Part shown: in pieces, positions 6,579-13,892 of the stretch | Layout: every line of letters begins with the position of its first letter | Numbering within the stretch: the first letter of the stretch is position 1 | Assembly: GCA_013203855.1 (NCBI GenBank) | Contig: JABMPG010000750.1 | Location: forward strand, 1 to 14,822 | DNA from: a bacterium | GTDB taxonomy: Bacteria; Sumerlaeota; Sumerlaeia; UBA8349 | DNA length: 14,822 nucleotides | Reading direction: 5' to 3' | Made by a program: the position numbers and the translations under genes | Notes under the pieces: generated by a model | Told to the model about the DNA's origin: nothing | Database searches by the model: none | What the model saw: only the letters and a program-made list of their open reading frames with translations

Positions 6579-8084
6579 CTACGCGTCCGCCACGGCGCCT
6601 TCGGGCGCGGGACCGACGTCGAACAGATGATATCCCCCGGGCGGTAGGTCGAGAAACAATCCGGATCGGCGCAGGTTGGCCCCGTCGCGATAGTACACGC
6701 GGTCGCTCAGGAGATCGCGGAACTCGATCACGCCGGCTCCCAGAGATTCCTCGGGAATCTCGGTGTACGCCTGCGCTGGTTCGTCCGCAAGGTTCACCAC
6801 CGCCAGCCGGACCTCCTGCTCCAGGCACCGTGAAGCGGTTACGATGAAGCGGGCGCTGGGGTTATCCTCCCAGACCTGACTGACGAAGAGAGAGCGGAAG
6901 ACTCCCTCGCGCATGACGGGCTGCCGGGTCAGGTTCAGCAGGACGTCATAGAACCCCCACATGCTTCCGTCGCGGGGTTCATCGGGCCGCACCGCCACCT
7001 GCACGGGCAGATGCGCGCGGCGGCTGGACATCTGGCCCTGGTGCAGAATCCTCAGGCCCGGCAGGATCGAAATCAGCGTCGCCAGGGCGCGATGCCGGGA
7101 ACCGAAAACCTCGGCCGCGCGGCCCTCGTCATGATTTTCGATGAAGCGAGCCATCCGGTCCTGCATGTCTCGCGTATCGTGAAGATGACGCCGGATCCCG
7201 GAGCCATCGTGCTCGCGCGCCAGATCGTACAACGTCTTGTCGTAGGTATAGTCGAAGCCCATCTCTTGCAGCTTCCGTTCCATGCCCCAGTAAACCTCGC
7301 CCAGGAAGAAGAAACCGGGGTGTCGTCTCTTGACGGCGGCGATCGTTTCGGTCCAGAACTCGGGCAGACGCCCGTCGGGATATTGGATCAGGGACAGGTC
7401 GCCCCAGGTGCGTTTGAAAACCTCATTGGCGATTAGCATGGCCATGTCGCAGCGAACGCCGTCGCAGGCATCGCTGACTCCGAGGAGCAGATCCGTCATG
7501 GCCTGTCGCGCCTCGCGGCTGAAATAGTTGATCTGAGCCGTGTCGGTCCAGCCCGAGAAATAAGGGTCGCGGCCGTGTGCCAGTACTGTCTCGGGGCGTT
7601 CCGGCACGCGGAAATAATCTCCACCGTGGCGTTCGAGCTCCACGTCGGTGCCGCTGATGAAATATTCCGGGTGCTCGGCCACCCAGGGATGGTCGACCGC
7701 AACGTGGTTGGGCACGAAATCGAGCATGAGCCGCAGGCCGTGGTCGTTCAGTTTCCGCCGCAGAACCTGCAAAGCGTCCTTGTTGCCGAGGGTGGGGCTC
7801 AGGGAGTACTCGGCGATGCTGAAGGGCGAGCCGATGATCTCTTCCTCCCGGATTCCCGGCACGACCTTTTCCAGTTGCCGACGGATATCCGGTGTTTCGC
7901 GACAGATCCGGGCCGTGGCCTGTCCCTTGGTCCAGACGCCCAGAAGCCAGATCGTGTCGATCCCCATGTCGGCCCACTCCCGGATCTGCGAGTCCGGCAC
8001 GTCCGCCAAGGTCCCGCCTTCCCGGGCCCAAGGCTGTTCCCGCAGCCAGACGTGAGCGTTTATTTCGTAAAGGATATGTGGCAT
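6579..8084 (-). CDS. GH13 alpha-amylase family glycosyl hydrolase or transglycosylase
   Basis: The protein has 501 residues from ATG 8084 (MPHILYEINAHVWL). All four conserved GH13 regions are present: DFVPNHVA (122-129), GVRCDMAML with nucleophile D213, FFFLGEVYW with acid/base E263, and FIENHDE with D319. The catalytic triad is therefore complete. No signal peptide or membrane helix is seen, so it acts in the cytoplasm, possibly on glycogen, maltodextrin or a small glucoside. The exact substrate is unknown. The C-terminal part after the barrel is the usual all-beta domain. An ATG at 8129 would add 15 residues with no homology to the family start and no ribosome site, so 8084 is preferred; GGA lies 7 nt before it. 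It is divergent from the DUF4384 gene. No GH13 partner genes such as branching enzyme or phosphorylase are in view. Confidence 0.9.
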   Translation of the reverse strand: MPHILYEINAHVWLREQPWAREGGTLADVPDSQIREWADMGIDTIWLLGVWTKGQATARICRETPDIRRQLEKVVPGIREEEIIGSPFSIAEYSLSPTLGNKDALQVLRRKLNDHGLRLMLDFVPNHVAVDHPWVAEHPEYFISGTDVELERHGGDYFRVPERPETVLAHGRDPYFSGWTDTAQINYFSREARQAMTDLLLGVSDACDGVRCDMAMLIANEVFKRTWGDLSLIQYPDGRLPEFWTETIAAVKRRHPGFFFLGEVYWGMERKLQEMGFDYTYDKTLYDLAREHDGSGIRRHLHDTRDMQDRMARFIENHDEGRAAEVFGSRHRALATLISILPGLRILHQGQMSSRRAHLPVQVAVRPDEPRDGSMWGFYDVLLNLTRQPVMREGVFRSLFVSQVWEDNPSARFIVTASRCLEQEVRLAVVNLADEPAQAYTEIPEESLGAGVIEFRDLLSDRVYYRDGANLRRSGLFLDLPPGGYHLFDVGPAPEGAVADA

Positions 8085-8147
8085 TGATTGTCCAATTCCG
8101 CTTACAATGAAGTCATAGAAGGCTCTCATGACGGAGCATCGCTTACT

Positions 8148-8175
8148 ATCCTATTCCTTTCCCCCGGACTTGCAA
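8148..8175 (-). promoter_or_regulatory. Possible promoter of the GH13 gene
   Basis: On the minus strand, TTGCAA (8170-8175) and TAGGAT (8148-8153) are 16 nt apart, each matching 4 of 6 consensus bases. They would give a leader of about 60 nt before ATG 8084. The match is modest and unsupported by other signals. Confidence 0.25.
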
Positions 8176-8246
8176 GGAAAAGCAGGAGAAACGGTCGACG
8201 TTCCAGGGGATAGCGGTGCAGTCCGGATCAGAAAAGGAAAGATGCC

Positions 8247-9389
8247 ATGAGAAAAAAGAGTTTCTCGACGGACCATCGGCCCCGCGTGCGCGCCATCGCG
8301 CATCCCTCGCGCCGGGACCTCATCTGGGCGTTATTGATTGCCGCTCTGGGGACACTTATTCTGCTCCTGTGCCGCGCGGGCGGAGCAGCGGACGTGGAGG
8401 AAAACCGCGCACCGGCCCGGGGGCCGACGGGGATCGACATCCGCCCGCCTCGCGATCAGCCTCCCGACCTGCCCGTCCCGCCCAGGGACTATCAGAATTT
8501 CCGCGTCAGCGTCTGGACCGACTCGAGCCGATACCGTATCGGCGAAGCGGTCCGGATCTATTACCGTGCCACGGTCGACGCCTATGTCTATATCTTCGAC
8601 ACCGATTCCCGCGGCGTCTCCCGCCAGCTTTTCCCCAACTACTATGACGGGCTGAATTTCGCCCGAGGCGGCGTCACCTACAGCCTACCCGGCCATAAAT
8701 ACGACCTGGAGATCTTGGGTCCGGCCGGCCGCGAGCGGGTCGAAATCATCGCCGTGTCGGACCAGTATGAATTCATGGAAGACTACCGGGAATTTGATCG
8801 CCGCCAGCCCTTTCCTTATCGCCGGGGCGGAAGCCGGGAGATGAAAAAACGCATGGATGAGGCCAACCAGCGCCTGGGCGAGCAGATGCGGGAAAGATCC
8901 GAGCGCGGTTCGGAACTCCGCGAGAGGATGAAGGATCGGGAAGACCGGTCAGACGAGTCTCCGCGTGACTCGGCGAAAAAGCCCCCGCAGCGACAGCATG
9001 GGATCGACATTCGGCCACCCAGCAAACCCGCCTATATTGCGACCTCCGAGACCTCTTTCTGGGTGAATGAAGCGGTCGGAGACACGGGGGGCGAGGGCAC
9101 ATTGTTCGTCAGCACGACACCCGCCGCTGCCCGCATATATATCGATGGTGAGTTTCAGGGGCACACTACCCGCGTCGTGCATCTTCCCGCCGGCGCCCAC
9201 CTCCTGCGGCTCGAAAAGCAGGGCTACATCGACCGAACCCTCCGCATCCGCATCGATGAGCAACAGACCGAGCGCATTCATCTGCGAATGACGCCCGCAA
9301 CACAAGACCGGTGGCGACAGCAGGATCGCTCAAGACCGGACTTGCGCCGACAGTACTATGGCCCCGAGCGCGTCGAGAAGAAGGACTGA
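8247..9389 (+). CDS. Membrane-anchored DUF4384 and PEGA-domain protein
   Basis: The protein has 380 residues. A hydrophobic helix at 25-42 is a membrane anchor or uncleaved signal, followed by a Pro-rich linker. A DUF4384-like domain spans about 84-172 (FRVSVWTDSSRYRIGEAVRI, then DAYVYIFDTDSRG and RQLFPNYYDG). A highly charged, Arg/Glu/Asp-rich region at about 180-245 is likely helical. A PEGA domain spans about 284-345 (GTLFVSTTPAAARIYIDGE, LPAGAHLLRLEKQGY). The exact motif GIDIRPP occurs twice, at residues 62-68 and 252-258, flanking the DUF4384 and charged parts. DUF4384 and PEGA are envelope-exposed domains, the latter often binding surface or wall components. AAAAGGAAAG stands before ATG 8247, a good ribosome site. 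No enzymatic residues are apparent. A surface or sensory structural role is inferred. Confidence 0.75.
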   Translation: MRKKSFSTDHRPRVRAIAHPSRRDLIWALLIAALGTLILLLCRAGGAADVEENRAPARGPTGIDIRPPRDQPPDLPVPPRDYQNFRVSVWTDSSRYRIGEAVRIYYRATVDAYVYIFDTDSRGVSRQLFPNYYDGLNFARGGVTYSLPGHKYDLEILGPAGRERVEIIAVSDQYEFMEDYREFDRRQPFPYRRGGSREMKKRMDEANQRLGEQMRERSERGSELRERMKDREDRSDESPRDSAKKPPQRQHGIDIRPPSKPAYIATSETSFWVNEAVGDTGGEGTLFVSTTPAAARIYIDGEFQGHTTRVVHLPAGAHLLRLEKQGYIDRTLRIRIDEQQTERIHLRMTPATQDRWRQQDRSRPDLRRQYYGPERVEKKD

Positions 9390-9410
9390 CTGCGGTGACC
9401 ACAGATCAAG

Positions 9411-9442
9411 CCGGATCAGGATGAGATTTCTCAGGGGTCCGG
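9411..9442. terminator. Possible bidirectional terminator between convergent genes
   Basis: CCGGATC (9411-9417) pairs with GGTCCGG (9436-9442) with one G-T pair. An inner TGAG/CTCA stem (9422-9425, 9430-9433) with an ATTT loop sits inside. TTTTC follows some 9 nt later on the plus strand, so the T-tail is displaced. The position between the convergent DUF4384 and IspH-UbiA genes fits termination. Confidence 0.4.
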
Positions 9443-9453
9443 GCTACTCGTTT

Positions 9454-11232
9454 TCATGTAACCAGAAGCCATGCCGCCGCAAGAACTCCGGCGAGGATGA
9501 ACTTACCCCCCACGACCGCCTCGAAAACCATTCCGTGAACCATGGTGCGGCGGTGGTAGAGGTACAGATAGCCCCACGTATAGATAATGGGCAACAGCAT
9601 GAAATAAGATGCGTCCGTGAGAGCGCCGGCCACCTTCCCGAAGGCCATCGCCGCCAGGAGAAAAACTGTCAGGACAGCCAGAACGGTACGGGTTCGTCTC
9701 TTTCCCAAAACTACCGGAATCGTCTCCCGCCCCACAATCTGATCCGCTTGGATCTCGCGCAGGTCATAGACCACCGATCGGGTGAACACCAGCACGAAAA
9801 CATACAGGAAGCAGACCCACGCGCCGATCCAGTGCATGGGCTTGCCGCCCTCTGCGAGAGACCCGGAGGCCATCGGCGGCGCGAGCAGGGGTAGCAGAGC
9901 GAGAACTGACGCCCAGGCCAAACCCATGAACAGGTCCTTCGAGCCGGGAATATCCACCAGCCGCCGGTGCTTCACTCCGGGCAATAGGTCCACCGGCAGC
10001 ACCGTCATCCGATAGATCAGCCCCGCGGCCGTTGCCACGGCCATCAACGCGAACGCCCACGGCCCGAGAAAAGCAGTCAGAGTCAGAGCTCCGGCGATAG
10101 ACGCGCCTCCCAGGATCGTCAGGCTGCGCCGCCACTTCTGGAGGAAGCGCCACCGCAGTGGATCGCTGTAGCGGATCACCTGGGTCTCGGCGGGCAGGGC
10201 CAGGGAATACATGGCGAAGATGTACAGGGCGGCGGAGAAGATGGCCGTCAGGGGCAGCGCCTCGACCCTGAGGGGGTGCATGGCGATGCAGGCAAGTCCG
10301 AGACAGAAGGCCCCCAGCGCCGAATAGAGATTCGTGTCGAGCAGAATCTTCAACAGAAAGATGCTCCAGCGGACCGGAGTGTGCAGACCCTGGCGCATCG
10401 ATTCCTTGATCCGCTCCATCACCTCTACGATCATCCAGTTCGGAGTGGACGCGCCAGCGGTGAGACCGATTGTCTTGAGACCGCGCAGTTTCGAGAAGTC
10501 GAGCTCATCGCTCGTCTCGACATGATAGGTGGGCGTGCCGGTTTCGGCCGCCAGCTGGGCCAGGCGGACAGTGTTGGCGCTGTTCCGTCCGCCTACCACG
10601 ATCATGGCATCCGATCGCCGGGCAATCTCGATCGTTTCCTGCTGACGGCGGTCCGTGGAGCCGCAGATGGTGCGGTGGACGATCGCCTCGGGCCATCGAG
10701 CCTGAACCGCGCGCAGGACGTTGGCGAAATGCTCCCGGCTTTGCGTGGTCTGAGAGACGACGCAGATCGGGCCGAGATCGGGCAAGGCCGCAACGTCTCC
10801 CTCATTTTCGATCACATAGCCCCGGCCTTGGGCGTAGCCTAGAAGACCCTCGACCTCGGCATGTCCCCGGTCGCCCACAATGATCACCGACTCGCCTCGC
10901 GCCACATGACCCGCGATGAGTTTCTGAATGCGGATCACGTGAGGACAGGTCGCGTCGACCACGTCATAGCCGCACCCGCACAGCCGCTCCTTCTCTTCGG
11001 GCGTGACACCGTGGGCGCGGATGATGACGGTGCCCTGGCCGTCGGGCGCCCCGGCCTGGTCCAGGATTTCCACCCCCTTGCCCCTGAGCATCTCGATGAC
11101 CTGGGGATTGTGGATGAGCGGACCGTGAGTGCGGATGGGGCGTTTGCCGGCCCGGGCCTCATCGAGAACCGTGTGCATGGCGCGGCGCACTCCCATGCAG
11201 AAACCGGCGGCTTTGGCGAGAATGATTTTCAT
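9454..11232 (-). CDS. ispH: IspH (HMBPP reductase) fused to a UbiA-family prenyltransferase domain
   Basis: This 592-residue protein has two parts. Residues 1-280 are IspH, the iron-sulfur enzyme of the MEP pathway that makes IPP and DMAPP from HMBPP. C12, C96 and C190 are the cluster ligands, H41, H74, H124 and E126 are substrate residues, and SQTT, GGRNSANT and TAGASTPNW are the other family motifs. All are intact. Residues 285-592 hold about eight membrane helices with a UbiA-type second Asp motif, YDLREIQAD (489-497), followed by GRETIPVVLGK, and a preceding PGSKDLFMGLAWA. The usual first motif NDxxDxxxD is not found; the equivalent loop reads near QVIRYSDP. The fusion might deliver isoprenoid precursors toward prenylation, which is inference. 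IspH alone is normally about 310 residues. ATG 11232 has no clear ribosome site. Confidence 0.85.
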   Translation of the reverse strand: MKIILAKAAGFCMGVRRAMHTVLDEARAGKRPIRTHGPLIHNPQVIEMLRGKGVEILDQAGAPDGQGTVIIRAHGVTPEEKERLCGCGYDVVDATCPHVIRIQKLIAGHVARGESVIIVGDRGHAEVEGLLGYAQGRGYVIENEGDVAALPDLGPICVVSQTTQSREHFANVLRAVQARWPEAIVHRTICGSTDRRQQETIEIARRSDAMIVVGGRNSANTVRLAQLAAETGTPTYHVETSDELDFSKLRGLKTIGLTAGASTPNWMIVEVMERIKESMRQGLHTPVRWSIFLLKILLDTNLYSALGAFCLGLACIAMHPLRVEALPLTAIFSAALYIFAMYSLALPAETQVIRYSDPLRWRFLQKWRRSLTILGGASIAGALTLTAFLGPWAFALMAVATAAGLIYRMTVLPVDLLPGVKHRRLVDIPGSKDLFMGLAWASVLALLPLLAPPMASGSLAEGGKPMHWIGAWVCFLYVFVLVFTRSVVYDLREIQADQIVGRETIPVVLGKRRTRTVLAVLTVFLLAAMAFGKVAGALTDASYFMLLPIIYTWGYLYLYHRRTMVHGMVFEAVVGGKFILAGVLAAAWLLVT

Positions 11233-11241
11233 GACGGTTCA

Positions 11242-11269
11242 GAGTTCAAAGTCTGGAGTTCGAGGTCCG
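11242..11269. repeat. Two tandem copies of an imperfect 14-bp repeat
   Basis: GAGTTCAAAGTCTG (11242-11255) is followed directly by GAGTTCGAGGTCCG (11256-11269), with 11 of 14 identical, and a degraded trace GATTCAGG after it. It lies in the 85-bp space just before the IspH-UbiA start and may be a regulator site or an inert repeat. Confidence 0.45.
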
Positions 11270-11317
11270 GATTCAGGCTTCGATGTGGTGTTGGAAGCAG
11301 AGGTAAGCTGACGGTTT

Positions 11318-12400
11318 TCAGCCGAACGTGTAATAGATCCCGAGTCCGGAAAACAGCAGCACGAAGAAAAGGAAGATAACGACAAAGACCTGATTCAGGA
11401 CGGTTCGCTGCCGGAAGAAAGCCCAGATCATCAAGAGGATTCCGAAGAGGCCCCCCAAGGCTATCGGAAAGCCGAGCCGGCCTTCGAACGGATCGAACCG
11501 CTCCAGAACCGGTGCTTGCCAGACCAGCACGGCCTGCAAGAGGAGAATCACCACCGTTGCGCCGAAGATCGCCCCGGTCGACTTGCTATCGAGAATCCGC
11601 TTCTTGCCTGCGGAGGACTTGTGCTTGCGCTGGGCGGTCCCACAGTGGAAACAATAACTGTCTTCCCGCAAAATCTCCGTCCCGCACACGACGCAGTTGG
11701 CGTAGGGACTGGTTTCTTTCTTCGGTATCTCGGGGGCCGGGGGCGGCTCGGGGGACTCGGGCGGCTCCGGTTTCTGATCCACCGCCTCGATGACGCGGTC
11801 AGTCAACTTCGCCAACGCATGAGAAGCCGCCCGAGTCACGGAGAAGCCTTGTTTTTCCTCGCGGGTGGCCGGCAGATGTTCGTCCCGACGGACAATTGCC
11901 CCGGTTCCCGAGTTCTCCCGCGGACCGGGCAGAGCCTTGTGCGACTCATCGGGGAGGGCTTGAACGTCCCGCACCTTCCGCGATTTCTCGGGCGCGGGCA
12001 GAGCCTGCACGCCTTTCTGGTCTACCTGGTTGGGCCGGTTATTCTGGATCGCCTGGACCGTCTGGGGCGATAGGAGACGGGCGAACTCCGGGGGCACCTG
12101 GTGCCCGCCCTCGAGATGGAGGGGCTGGTCGCCCTGGATCACGGCCTTGTCGATGACGAAAGTGACGTGGGTGGCGTGTCCGGTCGCCGCCTGAACCTGC
12201 TCGCGGGTGACACCGTCGATGAACTCGCCGCAGTGATGGCACTTCAGCGCCTTCTGGGCCACGATGTTATCGCAGAAGGGACAGTGCCGGGACGGCCGGA
12301 TCTCCCGTTCCGTCGGCGCGTTGCAGTACCAGCAGTTCCCCCGTCCGCGTTTTACACGCTTGCCGCAGCGATAGCAGTAGAGGGTGTCGGAAGGGCTCAT
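11318..12400 (-). CDS. Triple zinc-ribbon membrane protein
   Basis: The protein has 360 residues and no family I recognise as a whole. Three CxxC-x10-CxxC zinc ribbons are visible: C9/C12/C23/C26, C40/C43/C54/C57 and C236/C239/C250/C253. Between the second and third ribbon lies a long low-complexity linker with short repeats of the type VQALP/KALP and a Pro/Glu-rich stretch around 210-227. Three hydrophobic helices follow at about 276-296, 309-328 and 336-356. The zinc ribbons and linker are probably cytoplasmic and tethered to the membrane. The start overlaps the stop of the upstream helical-repeat protein gene by ATGA and has no ribosome site of its own, so it is translationally coupled. 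It may act as an adaptor or assembly factor for that unit; this is inferred from linkage only. Confidence 0.7.
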   Translation of the reverse strand: MSPSDTLYCYRCGKRVKRGRGNCWYCNAPTEREIRPSRHCPFCDNIVAQKALKCHHCGEFIDGVTREQVQAATGHATHVTFVIDKAVIQGDQPLHLEGGHQVPPEFARLLSPQTVQAIQNNRPNQVDQKGVQALPAPEKSRKVRDVQALPDESHKALPGPRENSGTGAIVRRDEHLPATREEKQGFSVTRAASHALAKLTDRVIEAVDQKPEPPESPEPPPAPEIPKKETSPYANCVVCGTEILREDSYCFHCGTAQRKHKSSAGKKRILDSKSTGAIFGATVVILLLQAVLVWQAPVLERFDPFEGRLGFPIALGGLFGILLMIWAFFRQRTVLNQVFVVIFLFFVLLFSGLGIYYTFG

Positions 12401-13737
12401 AGGTCAGGGTAAGTGGGCGACTTGACCTCTCCCGTCAAAGGATTGTAGTTGAAATATCCGGCCTTCGCGTCCCGTGCGCGCTCCATGCCGGACAGCTCAT
12501 TCAGACTCAGCGGATAGCGCATGTTTTTCTCGTAGTAGCTCTTGACCCGGTTGCGGACGTAGCCGATGGCCAGGTTCGTCATGATGCGCGCCTGGTTCAG
12601 GCTCATGACCCAGAAGTGCTGCTCCATGGCGTCGGGATAGTCCTCCGGCACCAGGTCCTTGCGCAGGATATAGTAGGCGGATCGGGGATCCGCTCCATAG
12701 GGCGAGGCGGGAACGCCCGACATCTCCTTGAACGTGGCATCCACTACTGTCTGAAAAGCGCCCTCGGGAACCTGTCCGGCGTCCCAGTAGTGGTCCAGCA
12801 GGGTGACCATGCTCCGGAAATCGGCGCCTTGGTAGGACTGGAGGTATCCCTCGCGCACAAGGGTCTGAAGATCGGGCGGCGGCTGGTTATCATGGTCCTT
12901 CAGGTATTGAGCCAAGGCCCCGTGCAGAACCTCGAGGTTCCATTTGTCCGAAATATCGATGAACTGAGTCGTGGCGATCGAGCGCATAAAATTGTCGTTC
13001 GCCCGCACCGCATCGAGGTAGTCCGAAATCCAGCGTTCGAGGGCCGCCTGGAAGCGTCCTGTTTCCTTATCGATGTAGCGCAGCATGCGCGGGACGAATT
13101 CGGGGCAGTCCTTCGCCCTTTGCGTCATCTGGATCCAGTACCTCGCGTTCAGGGGGTCGGTATAATCGCCGCCCAACGGAGCGATGGCAAACCCGGCCTC
13201 GTCGTAGACTCGCGGAGAAAGAAGCCCTCCCTCCTCCCGTGCCTTGCTCAGGGTCCACCAGGAGATGTAAATGTTCCAGTACGGCAATCGGTAGCGGTCG
13301 GGGTTCTTGATCCGGCCCTTGGCGTTAAGGGCGATGGCTGCGGCCGGGTCTCCGCTCTCTTCACCGATAACCATGGAACCGAACTCGTAGGCTTCGAGAA
13401 ACTGCGGGTCCAGTTCGGTGATCGTGTTGAAGAACCGGTTGATACTTTTGTAATCCTTGACGACCGTTCGCCATTGCCCGCCGAAGGCCTGAATGCTTCG
13501 GAGATAGAGAAAATCGGCCAGAAACACGTCGTAGCCGAAGGCGAGGATCTTCGCGTATTCGGCTCGAGGCAGGAAGAAACTGCCTCGGTAGGGGCGTTCG
13601 ACCTTGATCTTCTTGAGTTGCTGGTTCTGCAGGAATCCCGCCCCGAACGCGCAGGCGCCCATCAGCAGAACAAACAGAACAACCCGCGCAAGCGCGCGCA
13701 TCCGATATCGGGCGGGAAGGGTGTTGTCATTCACCAT
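12397..13737 (-). CDS. Membrane-anchored helical (TPR-like) protein of unknown function
   Basis: The protein has 446 residues. An N-terminal hydrophobic helix at about 17-36 (RVVLFVLLMGACAFGAGFL) suggests a membrane anchor with the rest outside. The following part is rich in aromatic and helical segments (GYDVFLADFLYLRSIQAFG, then INRFFNTITELDPQFLEAYE) that look like divergent tetratricopeptide repeats. A C-terminal portion ends with YPLSLNELSGMERA and FNYNPLTGEV, resembling the tail of secretion pseudopilin-like proteins, but only loosely. AAGGAG stands 5 nt before ATG 13737, a strong ribosome site. It is 155 bp downstream of the ABC permease gene and overlaps the zinc-ribbon gene by ATGA. 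A role in an envelope complex with the permease is inferred. Confidence 0.65.
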   Translation of the reverse strand: MVNDNTLPARYRMRALARVVLFVLLMGACAFGAGFLQNQQLKKIKVERPYRGSFFLPRAEYAKILAFGYDVFLADFLYLRSIQAFGGQWRTVVKDYKSINRFFNTITELDPQFLEAYEFGSMVIGEESGDPAAAIALNAKGRIKNPDRYRLPYWNIYISWWTLSKAREEGGLLSPRVYDEAGFAIAPLGGDYTDPLNARYWIQMTQRAKDCPEFVPRMLRYIDKETGRFQAALERWISDYLDAVRANDNFMRSIATTQFIDISDKWNLEVLHGALAQYLKDHDNQPPPDLQTLVREGYLQSYQGADFRSMVTLLDHYWDAGQVPEGAFQTVVDATFKEMSGVPASPYGADPRSAYYILRKDLVPEDYPDAMEQHFWVMSLNQARIMTNLAIGYVRNRVKSYYEKNMRYPLSLNELSGMERARDAKAGYFNYNPLTGEVKSPTYPDL

Positions 13738-13840
13738 GAAATCTCCTTCATCCTTCAGGGGCGCGGGGGAAGAAGGCCTTCCGCTCTTGCGTTAGAATAG
13801 CAGGAAAATCGGAATCCCACACTTAGTTCTTGGCGCGCCC

Positions 13841-13857
13841 GGACATTATTGGACATT
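13841..13857. repeat. GGACATT direct repeat with 10-bp spacing
   Basis: GGACATT occurs at 13841-13847 and 13851-13857, start to start exactly 10 bp, in the 155-bp gap before the helical-repeat gene. One helical turn spacing could suit a dimeric regulator, but seven-base repeats arise easily by chance. Confidence 0.25.
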
Positions 13858-13892
13858 GGCAGCAGCCTGAAGGCAATACTGCGAACGGGCAC

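Noticed and set aside
12616..13800. Long plus-strand open frame (394 residues) opposite the helical-repeat gene
   Set aside because: The minus-strand gene has a strong ribosome site, an N-terminal membrane helix and an ATGA overlap with its neighbour; the plus frame has none of these.
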